From: Sarcocystis neurona
Taxonomy: Eukaryota; Apicomplexa; Conoidasida; Eucoccidiorida; Sarcocystidae
DNA length: 64,000 bases
Reading direction: 5' to 3'
Assembly: GCA_000727475.1 (NCBI GenBank)
Contig: KL647306.1
Location: 275,748-339,747, forward strand
Under the pieces are notes generated by a model. It ran no database searches. It had not been told where the DNA came from and saw only the letters and a list, made by a program, of their open reading frames with translations. The position numbers were made by a program, and so were the translations under genes. Below are positions 1-11,236 of the stretch, in pieces (the first letter of the stretch is position 1; each line of letters opens with the position of its first letter).

Positions 1-544
1 GAGACAGAGAGAATATGTACATTTGCGTATACGTAGAATCTGAGTATACGTACAGACTGATACGGAAGATACGGACCTTCACGTTTGCTCTAGGAAACAT
101 ATACATACACATATATACATATATATACATACACGTGCTTCTATGTACGTATATATTATATACACGTATATATATAGACATATATGTGTGTATAAATTGA
201 AGCAATATCCGCGTCTAGAGAAGAAATTTGTGTAGACTCATGAAAAGTATGCACATACAAATCGGTAAAAGTAAATAGTTCCGTCGTTACACCAGGACAG
301 TCGTATCAGTATGCCAGCGTCCCAATCTGACGGACACAGGCGCATATATATATATATATACATACATGTATACATACATATATATACATACGCATATATG
401 TATATGAACATATACATATACGCCTACATCCACACATGTCCACAGGTGCACCTACACACACTCACGTACACGCATACATTTATACATACGTACACACATG
501 TAGAAGTGTTTACTTACTTACATATATGTATACGTGTCTATATA

Positions 545-725
545 TACTCGCGCCATGTGTTCCTAACGTAAATATATATATATATATATATGCGAACGTG
601 CTCACATCTGCACATATGTGGGTATATATATGTACTCGCGCGCTGTGTTGATAGCGTACATATATATATATATATATAGGCAAACATGCGCACAAATGAA
701 CACACGTATATATATTCTCGTGCCG
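545..725. repeat. Tandem repeat, about 86 bp period, AT/GC mosaic
   Basis: A unit starting tactcgcg begins near 545 and again near 632, with a diverged third start (ttctcgtg) near 715. Each unit holds a short GC-rich piece followed by a (TA)n run and a cgcaca-type segment. The surrounding 1-700 is mostly TA/CA/ACGT low-complexity DNA in which open frames translate only to Tyr/Ile/Thr/His strings, so I call no gene there. Confidence 0.6.
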
Positions 726-1370
726 CCCTCTTACGTGGCGTCCCGCAGAGAATGCTGCTTTACACCTACTTTGAATATGTAGAGATTTATTCATGCCTAC
801 GCCCCCCCGCCTTTGTGCACCTCACGTGGACACGCGTGCCACTTCCTCCGCACCGGCTGGCGATAGACGGAGATGACTCGGACACATGTTCGCTCTGTAC
901 ACAAGTCCGCTCCTCCGGTACATGTGTGCGCATGCATCCTCCCCAAGACATAATAGAGAGATACGTATGCAGGCGCCTGTCAAAGAAATATATGTAGGAA
1001 TATACGTGTTCATTGGCAGCTGGTCGCGGCTGGGGGTTCAGGTGTAGACGTAGACACACACACACGCACATACGAAATGTACGAAGAAGGGATGTCTCTA
1101 GGCGGCTGGACGCACAGATATATACGTGTCTATCTGTGAGCGAGATACAGAAAGAGACCTATATATATATATATGTAGGTATATATACAGGCTACGAGGT
1201 AGACAGACACACACAGAGATGATGTGTAAGGCTGGCAACGTTCGAGGTGCTCTCGTTTTCCTGATTATCTTCGATGGGAGCAATATGCCTCCCACACACA
1301 CGTAGAGACGCCACGCCATTCCCTGAGCATAGAGATACAGAAACAAACATTTACACACGTATATATATAC

Positions 1371-1735
1371 GTGGACGTGTATGTGCATCGCAGCACATAT
1401 ATATATATATATATATATATACAAATGTACGTGCACGTATATATTTGTATATATATATATACAAATGTACGTACATCTATACGCGTTTATACATCCGTGG
1501 ATGCGTGCATGCGTCGCAACATATACATATATACATCGATACGCGTGTATAGGCACGTGGACGTGTGCACGCGTCGCAGTATATGTGTATATATATGTGT
1601 ACATATACGATGTACATACATCGGTGGACTTGCGCATGCGTGGCAACATATATACACATACACATGTATAGATCTACACGCGTACATACATCGGCTGACG
1701 CGTGCATGCGTCGCGGCAGATGTGTATGTGGAAAC
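1371..1735. repeat. Minisatellite, 60-69 bp period, about five copies
   Basis: A core resembling gtggacgtgtgcacgcgtcgc recurs at about 1371, 1497, 1557, 1624 and 1693 (the first gap is two periods). The cores are separated by TA-rich spacer with acgcgt and tacatc motifs. Open frames across it are repeats of Tyr/Ile/His/Arg and are rejected as genes. The stretch 730-1370 between the two repeats shows only weak open frames and no feature I can support. Confidence 0.65.
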
Positions 1736-1818
1736 AGCGCAGGACATGAGAGAATGCTTCGGTGGGGGTGTGGCTCTGCTCAGAACCGACGCCTGGTGCA
1801 TGCGGCGCCTCGTCTCAC

Positions 1819-2112
1819 TTTCGCATTCTCGAGATATGGGCGCCCCAGCCAGAATTCCCCGTTGCTGCAGCGGACGCAGAGCAGCCTGTGCAAAGTGATG
1901 CGGCCGCCTTCTCTCTGGTGGATTCTGTTCACATCGTAGAATCGCCCTCGCTGCATCAGCAGCTGCTTCCCGCCTATCTGGGCCACGAAGAACTCGCCGC
2001 TTCTATCTTTGCCGTCTCGCAGCTGCAGCAGTTTCTGCTGAGCCGGAGACACCACTGCATGCAACAGCCTTCCTGTTTTCTTCTCTGCCGCGCCACCGAC
2101 CCCCGCCGCCAC
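1819..2112 (-). CDS. bL21 family ribosomal protein, organellar (internal exon)
   Basis: The translation holds the bL21 signature near its middle: FFVAQIGGKQ, then a stretch on the pattern RG..YDVNRI, then ITLHRLL and LGRPYLENAK. bL21 is a bacterial-type large-subunit protein, so in an apicomplexan it belongs to mitochondrial or apicoplast ribosomes. The exon seems to end at 1819, because GAG AAT GCG AAA is followed at once by GTGAGA, a good donor. The usual basic C-terminus, about 30-40 residues, is not visible in the repeats below 1800 and may lie outside the window. The frame is still open upstream of 2112 but has no convincing Met, and it enters CAG/GAG-rich DNA, so the N-terminus, probably a targeting extension, is unresolved. 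Family call is good; exon ends are tentative. Confidence 0.75.
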
Positions 2113-4450
2113 TCCTCCTCCTCCTGCTGTTCTTCCGCGTTCTCCTCCTCCTCCTCCCCCTCCGGCTCGTCGTCCTCCATCTGCTGCTGCTGCGGCAGCA
2201 CTCGTTCCTGCTCCTCTGTCTTCGTCTATTGTCGGCCTTCGTCCAACACTTTCTGTTGCTGCAGTGCCGGCTCCGGCTGCGGCTCCGGCTGCTGCGGCCG
2301 ATAAATGAGGAGGAGAAGGAAGGGGGGGGGAGGAGGAGGAGGGAACAGCGGGAAGGAAGCAGCCGGCGGTAGGGCCACAGCAGCGTACTCTGACAGGGCG
2401 TCCGTCTCTGTTGCAGTTGCTGCTGCAGCTGCTTCTGCAGCAGAAGGATCCAGCCCTGCAGTAGCAGCAGCAGCAGTAGCACTATGGGGTGGCCTCTGTG
2501 TCGCGACCGGGCGCTGGCTACTGCACGCACCTCCTGCCGCTCTCTGTTGACGAAGCAGTAGCAGCGCAGGAGAGGCAGCTGCAGCAGTCTCTTTGGCGTC
2601 CGTCGCTGCTAGGCCGTAGCACCTGCTGATAGCTTCTTGTGCTGTTGACAACGTGTCGCCTTCGCCACCACATGCAGCAGTTCCACGGCGTATGCACGGC
2701 GTCGACTCCCCCCCACGTGAAACAGCAGCAGCGCCAGCACGACAAGCAGCAGCAGCAGCAACACAAGCGGCAACAGCAGCATCAGTAGCAGCAGCACCGT
2801 TCACAGCAAGTCTTTGTTGCGATTGCTTTCGTCTGAGTGCTCGCATCAGTAGACCGGTCGCCCCTAAATTACCTGCTGCTACTGCCGCTGCGGGTGGTGC
2901 CGGTGCGCAGTTCGCTGCGCCTGTCTGTCCTGCTATTGACCTCTGCGCTGCTGTGGCTGCTGCAGCACTTGCGCATGTCGCTGGCGCTAGGGACTCTCCT
3001 GCCGCTGCTGCAGCAGGAGGCGGAGAACGTCTTGGGGCTGCTGCGACGGGCTCGTGTGCTGCGGCCGCTGCGCCTCCTCTGCACCGGACTCTGCCTCCTG
3101 CCGCTGCAACTCTACGCCTTGGTGGTGCTGCTGTTTCCGAAAATCTTGCAGCTGCTGCTGAGGGAAATGCAGCTGCGTCTGGCGCTGCAGCGGCCGCTGC
3201 TCCACGACGCTGCCACGCTGCTGGCGTTGTCCGTCCGAAAGGTTCTCTTGCTGCTGCTGCCGCTGCAAGCACTGGCCACCATCCTGTCCTTGTGCAGCTT
3301 CCTGCTGCTCCCGCTGCTTCAGCCAATGTCGTTGCTGCTGCCGCGCGAAGCAGGAAGGCGGCGGGGGGCGACGGCCACCAGCAGCAAATGTTGGGGCGGC
3401 ACTCCAGGTCGCAGGCGCCCGAAGTGGGAGAAGCGGCAGCTGACTGCAGTAACACATCTGACACAGGCAGCAGACTGCCGCTCCCCGGCGTTATTCCGCT
3501 ACTTCTGCTGCATGAGAACGGCGCTTTATAGGTCTGAGGAACTACTCTCTCAGACAGAGTTCCACCGGCTTGCAACACTGCCGTTGCTGCTCTGCCTGCT
3601 GCTGCTGCACGGGCAGGTGCCACGACTGCTGCTGCATCACAGTCTGTTGCGTGTGCTCCTGCAGCTGCCTTTGCAGCCGCTCCTTGCCGATTTGCTGCTG
3701 CTCGTCGTGCGGCTGCCTGCCGAGCTGCTGGTGTTGCTGGCTGTGTTGCTGCTGCTGCTGCTGTTCCAGGAGCGGGAGAAACTGCAAGCGCAGCAGTTGC
3801 TGCTGCTGTTCGAGCGAGCAGCGGTGGCGCTCTGGGAAGGCCTCGCTGAGAAGAAATCAGCGTCTCTCGCAGGGACGACCGGTCTGGTGTACCTACACCT
3901 GGACACACTGCAGGACCCCGCTGCGCAGTCCTTCCAGCTGCAGCAAAACTGAAAAACACGTGCAACAGCAGCACTGAGAGAAGCCAAGGGTTCTTGCTGC
4001 GGCTGTTGCTGGCTGCGGCTGCTGCTTTTCGTGGCCGCTGCAGCGCTCCAGCAGCGGTGCGTAAGATCGCGCAGCGACAGCAGCACTGCGCGCTGCAGCA
4101 GCCCCCAAGGCCGCAGCAGCACATATAGCAGCAGCAGGAAGGCGCCGGAGGAGGAGCAGCAGCAGCAGAAGTCAAAGACGGGGAGGAAGTGCCGGCCGGC
4201 AAAAGTCGAAAAAAGGAAATTACGGCCGAGTGAGAACGGCGGTGTGGGAGGGGAAGGACAGTAGCAGCAGCAGAGCGGAGAGCAGCAGCAGGAGCACCAA
4301 CAGCGCAGCACAAGGAAGAACAACAGCAGCAGCAGTACTCGAGAAACAACGATCAGTAGCAGCAGAAGCGAAACAGCAGCAGCAGCAAACCGAGTAGCAC
4401 CGCAGAAGACCAGCAGCACAACCACGTCCTACATACAGCAGCAGTGCAAG
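2000..4450. repeat. CAG/CTG trinucleotide-rich block
   Basis: CAG, CTG, GCA, GCT and GAG triplets dominate. As a result several frames on both strands stay open for hundreds of codons: Leu/Cys on plus, Ala, Gln or Ser on minus and plus. The longest, a 707-codon Ala-rich minus frame (4349-2226), is not automatically the coding one. In Eimeria such tracts encode homopolymeric amino-acid repeats inside real genes. The neighbouring bL21 exon and the charged Gln-rich frame both favour minus-strand transcription. Confidence 0.7.
2987..3787 (-). CDS. Gln-rich protein, two same-frame open segments
   Basis: I do not recognise this protein. On the minus strand, 3787-3542 and 3457-2987 lie in the same frame. 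They give Gln-rich sequence mixed with charged residues (for example LKQREQQEAAQGQDGG and QQIGKERLQRQLQEH), which looks more natural than the pure Leu/Cys or Ala runs of the other frames. Stops near 3542 and 2987 imply splicing or a boundary. It may be the 5' part of the gene carrying the bL21 exon, or a separate Gln-rich gene. No catalytic motif, membrane segment or signal peptide is seen. Start codon unknown. Confidence 0.35.
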
Positions 4451-5256
4451 GGATCTGCAGCAAGAAGCAATGCCGTCGTCGCCGGTCGGTGAAGCGTGTC
4501 CTCCACTACCTACAGAACTAGAAAATCAGGCAGCACACTTCCGCCCCTCGCCTGCAGGAAGGGGAAGAGGAAGTGAGCAGACGCGTACGGCCGAAGCAAG
4601 CGCAATGTCAACATATACAGGAAGACAGGTGTTCGTAGCTGGGCGCCTATATATCTATATAGTGGGGACCAAATGCAGACGCATACAGGCATGTATTGAT
4701 TAACAACCCTATCTAGCGACAAACTCAGTCCAGCTACGAGTTTGTCTTCGTAACAGCTACGCAGTCCTACGTGTATAGACGGTGGCCGCGCCCTGTTATA
4801 AAGATCTACGTACGGAGTGGGCTGCGACAGACGAACGTATGGATAACAGTGGGGGCCCACAGACCACAACGGTATAAAGTGCAAACAAGTAGAGATACAT
4901 ACTTGTATGAAGTTGGCGGCCTTCATACATATATAGGCACGTAGACGGTGGGAAGGGACGCACAGACATCCGTGCAAGACGACAAGTGAAGGAACGTAAA
5001 TATATCTGCTCAGCAAAGAAGGATGTGTGTGTGTGTATGTGTGGAGAGGAAGGCAGAGAGGTGGATACGTAGATACAGAGGTGCATCATAGGGAAAAGTG
5101 CGCATGGACAGATCTAGATCCAGAACGGCTGGGAAGATAAAGCGGTCACCCGAGGGGGCTGCACAAGCATTTATAGACTTACACATATCCGTGTGGACGC
5201 TTGCGTATGTACATACGTAAACGCGAAGGATGGACACATGTACACACCCGAGACGG
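4451..5256. other. No gene recognised
   Basis: The sequence leaves the CAG block and becomes mixed composition with short TA and CA runs. Minus-strand frames of 70-170 codons exist (4510-5016), but they are rich in Tyr, Cys and Leu, lack splice or start context I trust, and look like noise. Confidence 0.5.
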
Positions 5257-5901
5257 TCAACAGATATATATTAACTGCCGCCCAGCAGGCATTTCTTCTT
5301 CTTGCAGAGGGGCGTAAGTAGGAGTAGGGACGGAGGCCTCAAAAAGCGCCGGCGATACTCGCGGGATGCATCGCGTGCCCACTCCGCAAGAAAAACGCGG
5401 CGGGCCCGTGCGGCAGATGGGTGTACACTCGTTTTCTGCTCTCGTACTATTCACGTGTACACGTATATATGTATCATTCGTTGCCGCTAGAAAACGGCTG
5501 CAGCAGAAGCTTTCTAGCTTCTCTCTTGCTTCTGTTGTTCGCCGAGCACAGCCATCTGCGCACACGCCTCTGCTGTCGATAAGAGACCTACGGACTAGAC
5601 GCATCAACCCGGAGAGAGGGTGGCGTATCTGGTAGCCGCGGCTTTTTACGGTGGTGTGGAGGAAGAAGAAGTTGTTCCATTCCCAGAGGGCGTACAAACA
5701 TCCGTTTATTCTGTCTTTTTGTTACAGGTAGAGGCGGCACGACGGCGTAGGACCGCACGCAAGCAAGCGTTTACATTCTCGTGCTTCCGCAGCGAAAAAC
5801 ACCTCCTCACTGGTCCACAGGACAAACGGAAATACCCGAAGGGATACGCCACTGTGGCTACGCTGCACCAAAAAAAAACATTTTGCCAAGTGTCGTACTG
5901 A
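5257..5901. other. Conflicting coding-like frames, strand undecided
   Basis: A 146-codon minus frame (5697-5257) reads as ordinary protein in its first half (LSGLMRLVRRSLIDSRG, then EAREKLESFCCSRFLAATN). A plus frame (5620-5901) contains an Ala/Arg-rich part that begins directly after a good acceptor (tttttgttacag, ends 5727) and goes on to a Lys/Tyr-rich tail. I cannot decide which is transcribed and recognise no family. The minus frame has no ATG at its start. Confidence 0.25.
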
Positions 5902-6569
5902 GATAGATGGTACAAGCGGCTCCATGTACATACTTACGCATTTACATTACATATATATATATATACATATATGTATATACATATGTTCATGCATATATCT
6001 TCTGCGTGTTTACATTCGTGTATAGCTCCCTCGACGCAAGTGCAGACACGCATACTTTCCACGTATTCGCAGGAACCGAGAGGAGGAGACGTTCATACAC
6101 ACGTCTGTCTTCTGTCGTCCTGCGCATGAGAGACGAAGACGCAACGCACATGTATTCCACACACGCATCGTATGTTCACGCGTAGACGAGAAGACTCTAT
6201 TGCAATCGCACGGTACAAAAAAAAGCCCACACATGCGCCTTCTGTATGAAGCTGTTCCGTGAGTTTCACATAGAAATACATAGAGGCTCCCGTAAAGCGG
6301 CACTTTCACATTCGTGTGCATTTCGTGCTTTGGGACGGTTGTATCATCTTCAAAGGACGGGGGAGTGCGTGTCTAAAGAGGCATTCTGGGCATGTGTGCG
6401 CACAAATCGTAAAATTACCTGGACACGTGTGCCAGTGTCCCGTGCACTCCGACATAATGGAGAAGAAGGATGTGTCCTGGCGCCATGGAAAGATCGGAGG
6501 ACAAGGAAATCGATACATGCTGGCTGCACAGCACCGCCGTACTACGAGTACCAGGCATGCTGAAGCACA

Positions 6570-7001
6570 TCACGCCGTGTCGCAGCGCGCCAGCAGCAGG
6601 TGTCCCTCCCTAGGGGTGGTCCTCCTGGTGGAAACTGGTGCTCCTTCTGCCAGTTTTGCTTTTTCTTCCGATAATATCTCGCGGCTGCCGCTGTCGCTGA
6701 AGATGGCTGCTGCTACTAGCATTTTGACAGGTACTACGTGGCTGGCTAGTCTTCTTTGTGATGCCCCTCGTGCCGAAGCCTTGCCGCTCCTGCTGCTCCT
6801 CCTGCTGGTCTGCAGCGGCAGCACTTGCTGGCAGGCTGCGATGGCTGCTGTCTGGCGTTGCTGCTTCTGGTGCTGCTGTACAACTGCAGTTAGGAGCGCC
6901 TCGCAAAACGCACTGCGAGGGCTCCACTGGACTCGTAAAAAATTCGTGACAATGTCGAACGGCACCCAGCCCCACTGCTTCAGAAATTCAAAGCAACGCA
7001 C
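6570..7001 (-). CDS. Hypothetical protein, partial
   Basis: Unrecognised. The minus frame begins with a non-repetitive part (FEFLKQWGWVPFDIVTNFL, then a Trp-Ser-Pro stretch) and passes into a Gln/Ala/Ser-rich segment. That order is more typical of coccidian proteins than the Leu/Cys runs of the overlapping 308-codon plus frame (6316-7242). The same minus frame continues upstream through about 60 further coding-like codons but is broken by one TGA at 7007-7005, so an intron, an error or a pseudogene is possible. No signal peptide or catalytic motif is seen. The plus frame remains an alternative. Confidence 0.3.
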   Translation of the reverse strand: MRCFEFLKQWGWVPFDIVTNFLRVQWSPRSAFCEALLTAVVQQHQKQQRQTAAIAACQQVLPLQTSRRSSRSGKASARGASQRRLASHVVPVKMLVAAAIFSDSGSREILSEEKAKLAEGAPVSTRRTTPREGHLLLARCDTA

Positions 7002-7249
7002 TGTTCACGGCTCTCGAATCGAACGCTGTCGACTCGTCAGTAAGCCCTCTGCTGGCGACAAAACTCTGGGCACCTCCCATATTGAGGACTTGGCGTTCGA
7101 CGAAAAGTCGGCAGCAACAGCGGTAGATTCAGTCGACTGCCATCCGCATAGACCACACGGCACTTCAGCGACATACGCACCTCTCGATGAGAAGCGACAA
7201 ATTACTAAGGTTTGTGCAAGCTGGCTGCTAGAGGTGCTTTAATCTATTG

Positions 7250-9470
7250 GAGCTAGCAAAGTCTCCTGAGCTTTTGGTGTTTGTGGGACGTAATTTGCGT
7301 GCGCATTCTTCGAGGGATGAGCTGCACAACCCTACGGTCTTGACCACGGCGGCATGTTACAGTAAACACTAGACAAGATCGAAACTGCTCTGCACCAGAC
7401 ACGGCAGCACTTAATCGCCATAGTTCAGATTTGTGTAAAAGATCAACTCTTGCGCTAGCGCTCTACGGGGTCCTTCAGAGCGCAGTGGCGACCCAATAAC
7501 CCTGCTCCTATTGTATTCGTGGGCAGCCACACAGCGGAGAACTGCCGATCTGGCTGCAGCACTAGCACTCTCTGCACATTGTGAACAATACTGAAATCGC
7601 TGGGTGGAGATGAATGAGAACTCAGGCGTGTAAAAGGACGGGGAACGTAAACGAGTACGCTGACAGCGCTCTTCAAGAAACCGTCTTGTAGCCGTAGAGT
7701 ATTCTGATGAGTGTACAGCTACCTCGAGTCAGGGATTCAAAGCTGTGTTTAAAAAAGCGACAATAACGTATAAAGGAGAATCTCATTTTCTTGCCGCAGA
7801 ACTCGAAAGGTAACTGTCCAGAGTCCCGTAACCTATGTGTTGTATATGTATACAAGTATGCCACCGCGTACGGTAACAGGTGTACTCCTGACCTCCCACG
7901 CCTGTCTAGAGGTACCTGGACAGGGGATACACGTCGGAAATGCCAGTTCAATCAGATTTTGCACGCGCCTAGAACTGCAGCTCTAGCCGACGCTCATGCC
8001 TTGCCCAGCGCTTCCGTGGATGCGATGAGGTTGCGCAGATTACTACTGATCAAGCAGCGCGGCTGCGCTCATCGAGGCAATAGATTACTTTTTAGACACC
8101 CACATCTCTCCCTGTAATATGTCTGGACTCCGATACAACGCGTTTGGTTTGCGTCATCTCCTTGACCAACAGTAGTCCTCTATGGGAGACAAGCAAGAGC
8201 CTGGACAGAAATTAGTGAGCAGTAGCTGCACAGAAGGATAAAGTGGTAATTTCTTTGCACGAACATGTCTCTACCTATACGTTTATTTATTGCTTGGCCC
8301 TGCATGTATGATCTCGAGGACCTTTAAAGAGAGCAGTATGTGGATTTCACGTGTCAAGCTCTTCTGTACATATAGGTCGTGGCAACGCGCTAAAATAACA
8401 TTGCACCGTAACTGGTAGAACCCGAATAGTGAGCACGCGGACACACTACAGAGCCATCTACTCCTTAGTCTTATGACGCAGTATGCAACCCACACAGTCA
8501 CGTAAAGATGCAATGTGCGTACGTGCACAGCCGAGCAAGACATCGGAATCTCGTGAGATGGCATTCACAAGTAAATACGAGACAAGGCAAAAAGTCACAT
8601 GAGGGAAATGTGCGTATGCGTAGGTGTGTGTCAGTATTCAGCGGGGAGCCAGGGAAATTCTTTACTTGAGCGCGCTTTCTGTTGCGCTTGCAAGCTACAC
8701 ATGTGTAGACGATTAGAGGTGATAGGGAGGGATAATTAAGCTAACTAACCCACCGAAACGTGAAGACGGCATCGACGTTGGGCCTCCGTTGAGGTACGTG
8801 CCCACAGGGCTATAAGTGGGTCATCAGTCTGAATGTCTAGTTGACCACGGTGGCTGCAGAGGCCGCGTTTCGCACTGGCATGTAGGTGCACTTGTATCAA
8901 CGTGCGACACCTATCTCTGCGTGCGACTACGCACACAAATGTATAACATGTTCCGTGAAAGTACATCAAAACGAGGCTTCAGAATGTTTGATTCCTCATA
9001 CGGACGCTGCTGTCACTGCTGTCGTACGGATACACACATATCTCGTACTCGAAGGAGGTAACCCTTCAAACATATATGAATACACACGTTCGTGCGAGCA
9101 ATGTAGTGATTTGCTTCTAACCTGCCCTCCTCTTCTTACATTTCAGCATTAGCCACTACCTACGTTTCCATATAGATCAGCACAAGCGTGGTTGCGTTGT
9201 GCTGGTTGCGTCTGGTGACTGCGACCGGCCACAAGTAACCCCCCCCCAAACAGACGGCGACGTGCGGACCCGAGATGTCAATGGTGGCAACATTTTAAAT
9301 ATGCAACTTCCAGAAAACGATCTGGAGAAGCGTCGTTAATATCATATTTGGGACAGAACACCCAAGGTAAAGGCAGTCACAAAGTGAAAAGAACTGAGCG
9401 AGGAAGTCACGCGGGGAAAGAGACACGCTCTGTCGAGGGCACTTTGCATTTCATTAAAGACGTTCGATCA
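7250..9470. other. No gene recognised
   Basis: Mixed-composition DNA without CAG tracts. Open frames of 60-110 codons occur on both strands (for example 7791-8117 plus and 8283-8564 minus), but none shows a family motif, signal peptide, or paired splice sites with matching phase. Confidence 0.5.
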
Positions 9471-9749
9471 GCGTGGTCGAGTCGTCAAGTGTGTTATTGG
9501 AGCGTCGGCCCGAAGCAAGCGTGTTACCGACGCTACTGAAGACTCCTGCCGGTTCTACAGGTTCCAACAGTGAAATTGCCATTACATTTGTCACGTGTCA
9601 TAAACACTCACACCTCTTTGAGTTGTCGCCCAACTGCGGAGGTCTGACCTTCCTTAAAATCAACTCTGTCTCCCACATACACAATTCTGGTCCTTCCCGG
9701 TTTTCACCGCTCGGCAACGTCGTCGCGCAGCAGAACACTTTCACCAGCG

Positions 9750-10226
9750 ATGCGCCGCTTTCCGCGTCTTAATCTCCTCGCGGCCACGGCCATCCTTGCT
9801 AGTGGCTCAAGCGTCTTCTGCGCGAAGGAACGAAGTGAGGGTCACGTGCCATGTTCATGTTTACGCGTACAACCCCCTGCGGTAAGAATTCAGTTGCTTT
9901 GCCCATGACTCTCACGGTGTAGCGAGTGCTGTTGCATTATGTATCCGACAAACGGAGGCAAACACGGACACGTTTTACCGCACCCGTACGTGACACTCAG
10001 TAATGTAGCCCTTCGCGTGGCCGTCCTTCGACTCTGTCCGGCTGTGCGTTCCGCTTTGTTCGTGTGCTTGCGGGGATTCAGGAAGTAACGCGACAGCGAG
10101 TCCAGCTACGGCTCCAGCACGGCCGTCGGTAACGCCAACGTGGACCAAAGGAAGATGAATGTGATTATTTCGGCTGCTCTTCTCATGTTTGCACTAATGA
10201 CGTTTGGTATGCGCATAATGCAGTGA
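9750..10226 (+). CDS. Small secreted protein with GPI-type C-terminus
   Basis: Exon 1 (9750-9881) starts at an ATG and encodes a classic signal peptide, MRRFPRLNLLAATAILASG, then SVFCAKERSEG and a short Cys-containing part, ending at the donor GTAAGA (9882). A separate frame ending at TGA 10224-10226 encodes SESSYGSSTAVGNAN, a short basic linker (VDQRK) and the hydrophobic tail MNVIISAALLMFALMTF, a layout typical of a GPI-attachment signal. One or two small middle exons are possible near 9926-10000 (acceptor ggtgtag, donor GTACGT). I could not fix a phase-consistent path between the ends. Coccidian surface antigens have this plan, but the core is too short to assign a family. Likely location: zoite or sexual-stage surface. 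Confidence 0.5.
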
Positions 10227-10250
10227 TCGCCTCTCTAGTGGAGCACAAAA

Positions 10251-11123
10251 TTATAGTGCTTGAGCGGAGAGAGCTAAAAGCACGGGGGGCTGCCCCTCAC
10301 GGGTGCGTATGAACCTTGTGGGTAGCGTCGAATTCGCAGACATCTTGGAGTGATTACCCGTGTATCTCAAGAAGATCGTGGCTTCACAACCTCTGTTGAT
10401 GTGCACAGACATGTTTGTTGCGTGGCTCCGCTCGTCCTCCTTGATACTGCAGTATCGCATTGCTTGTCTGAACTCGGACTCATATATGCGAAGTTTCTGT
10501 ACCACCGGGGGCAGGGTACCGCGGCAGCCACCGTGTTACTCTGGATTTAATGCGGATACGCGGTGTCACTTCGACGTCGCGTTTGTTGTATTTGTGCCTG
10601 TTGTGCGTGAATCGACGAGTGTACAAAACTGATGAAGCGCTGTCACCTACAGCCGGCTGCGTACCACTGTGGATAAAGTAAGTCGTCGAGCTGCTTTTTG
10701 CAGTGGAGTTCTGGTGGGGCCGCGCGCGCCGCTATTTGTACTACGCCGTCTGCGACAGGTGATTGCAAAGTGACTTACGCTTCAACTAAAGAGGGTAGTA
10801 AGGCGCATCTATCTCACTCCATTACCACCAGTAGCGCTTCAGCATAGCGCTAGGCGTCGCTCGTGTGTCTGCCCGTGTGTCTCCAAGACCAGGCATACTG
10901 CATGCGAGAGAAACTGATGCACTGAAGGCAGCGTCATCACTCCCAAGGCGCGCAGCGCGCTACCCATTTCTACAGGGAAACCAGTCCACGTAAGTAACTT
11001 CCCCTTCATCTCAGCACCACCTGCGTGAACGGAGACGGTATGTTTTTCGGCACTTGTTGTAGAAGCGTAGCACCCGTGTAGAAGTGATTCTGTTGCACTC
11101 ACTTCATAAGTGCAGGTCGCCAT
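10251..11123 (-). CDS. Hypothetical protein, tentative exons
   Basis: Unrecognised. Two minus-strand stretches read as ordinary protein. At 11123-10839, ATG GCG ACC is followed within seven codons by a strong donor (GAA|GTGAGT), then by sequence such as HTVSVHAGGAEMKGKLLTW. At 10496-10251 a stretch follows the acceptor gtggtacag and contains SEFRQAMRYCSIKEDERSH, ending at a TAA. No joint with matching phase was established and there is no family motif. Plus-strand frames over the same interval are also open, so the strand call is weak. Confidence 0.25.
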
Positions 11124-11236
11124 TCGCTTTCACATGTGTCAAGCGTGAGTCACTTGTTGCTGGCAACGTAAATCCGATGCAGCGTCTTCTCTGGTGAATC
11201 CGTTCTGTTTGCAGGGCGCTGCGCTTAGAACTGCAC

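Noticed and set aside
1098..1649. A 183-codon minus frame of Tyr/Ile/His/Thr
   Set aside because: It is a translation of TA/CA repeats and minisatellite cores and has no protein-like region.
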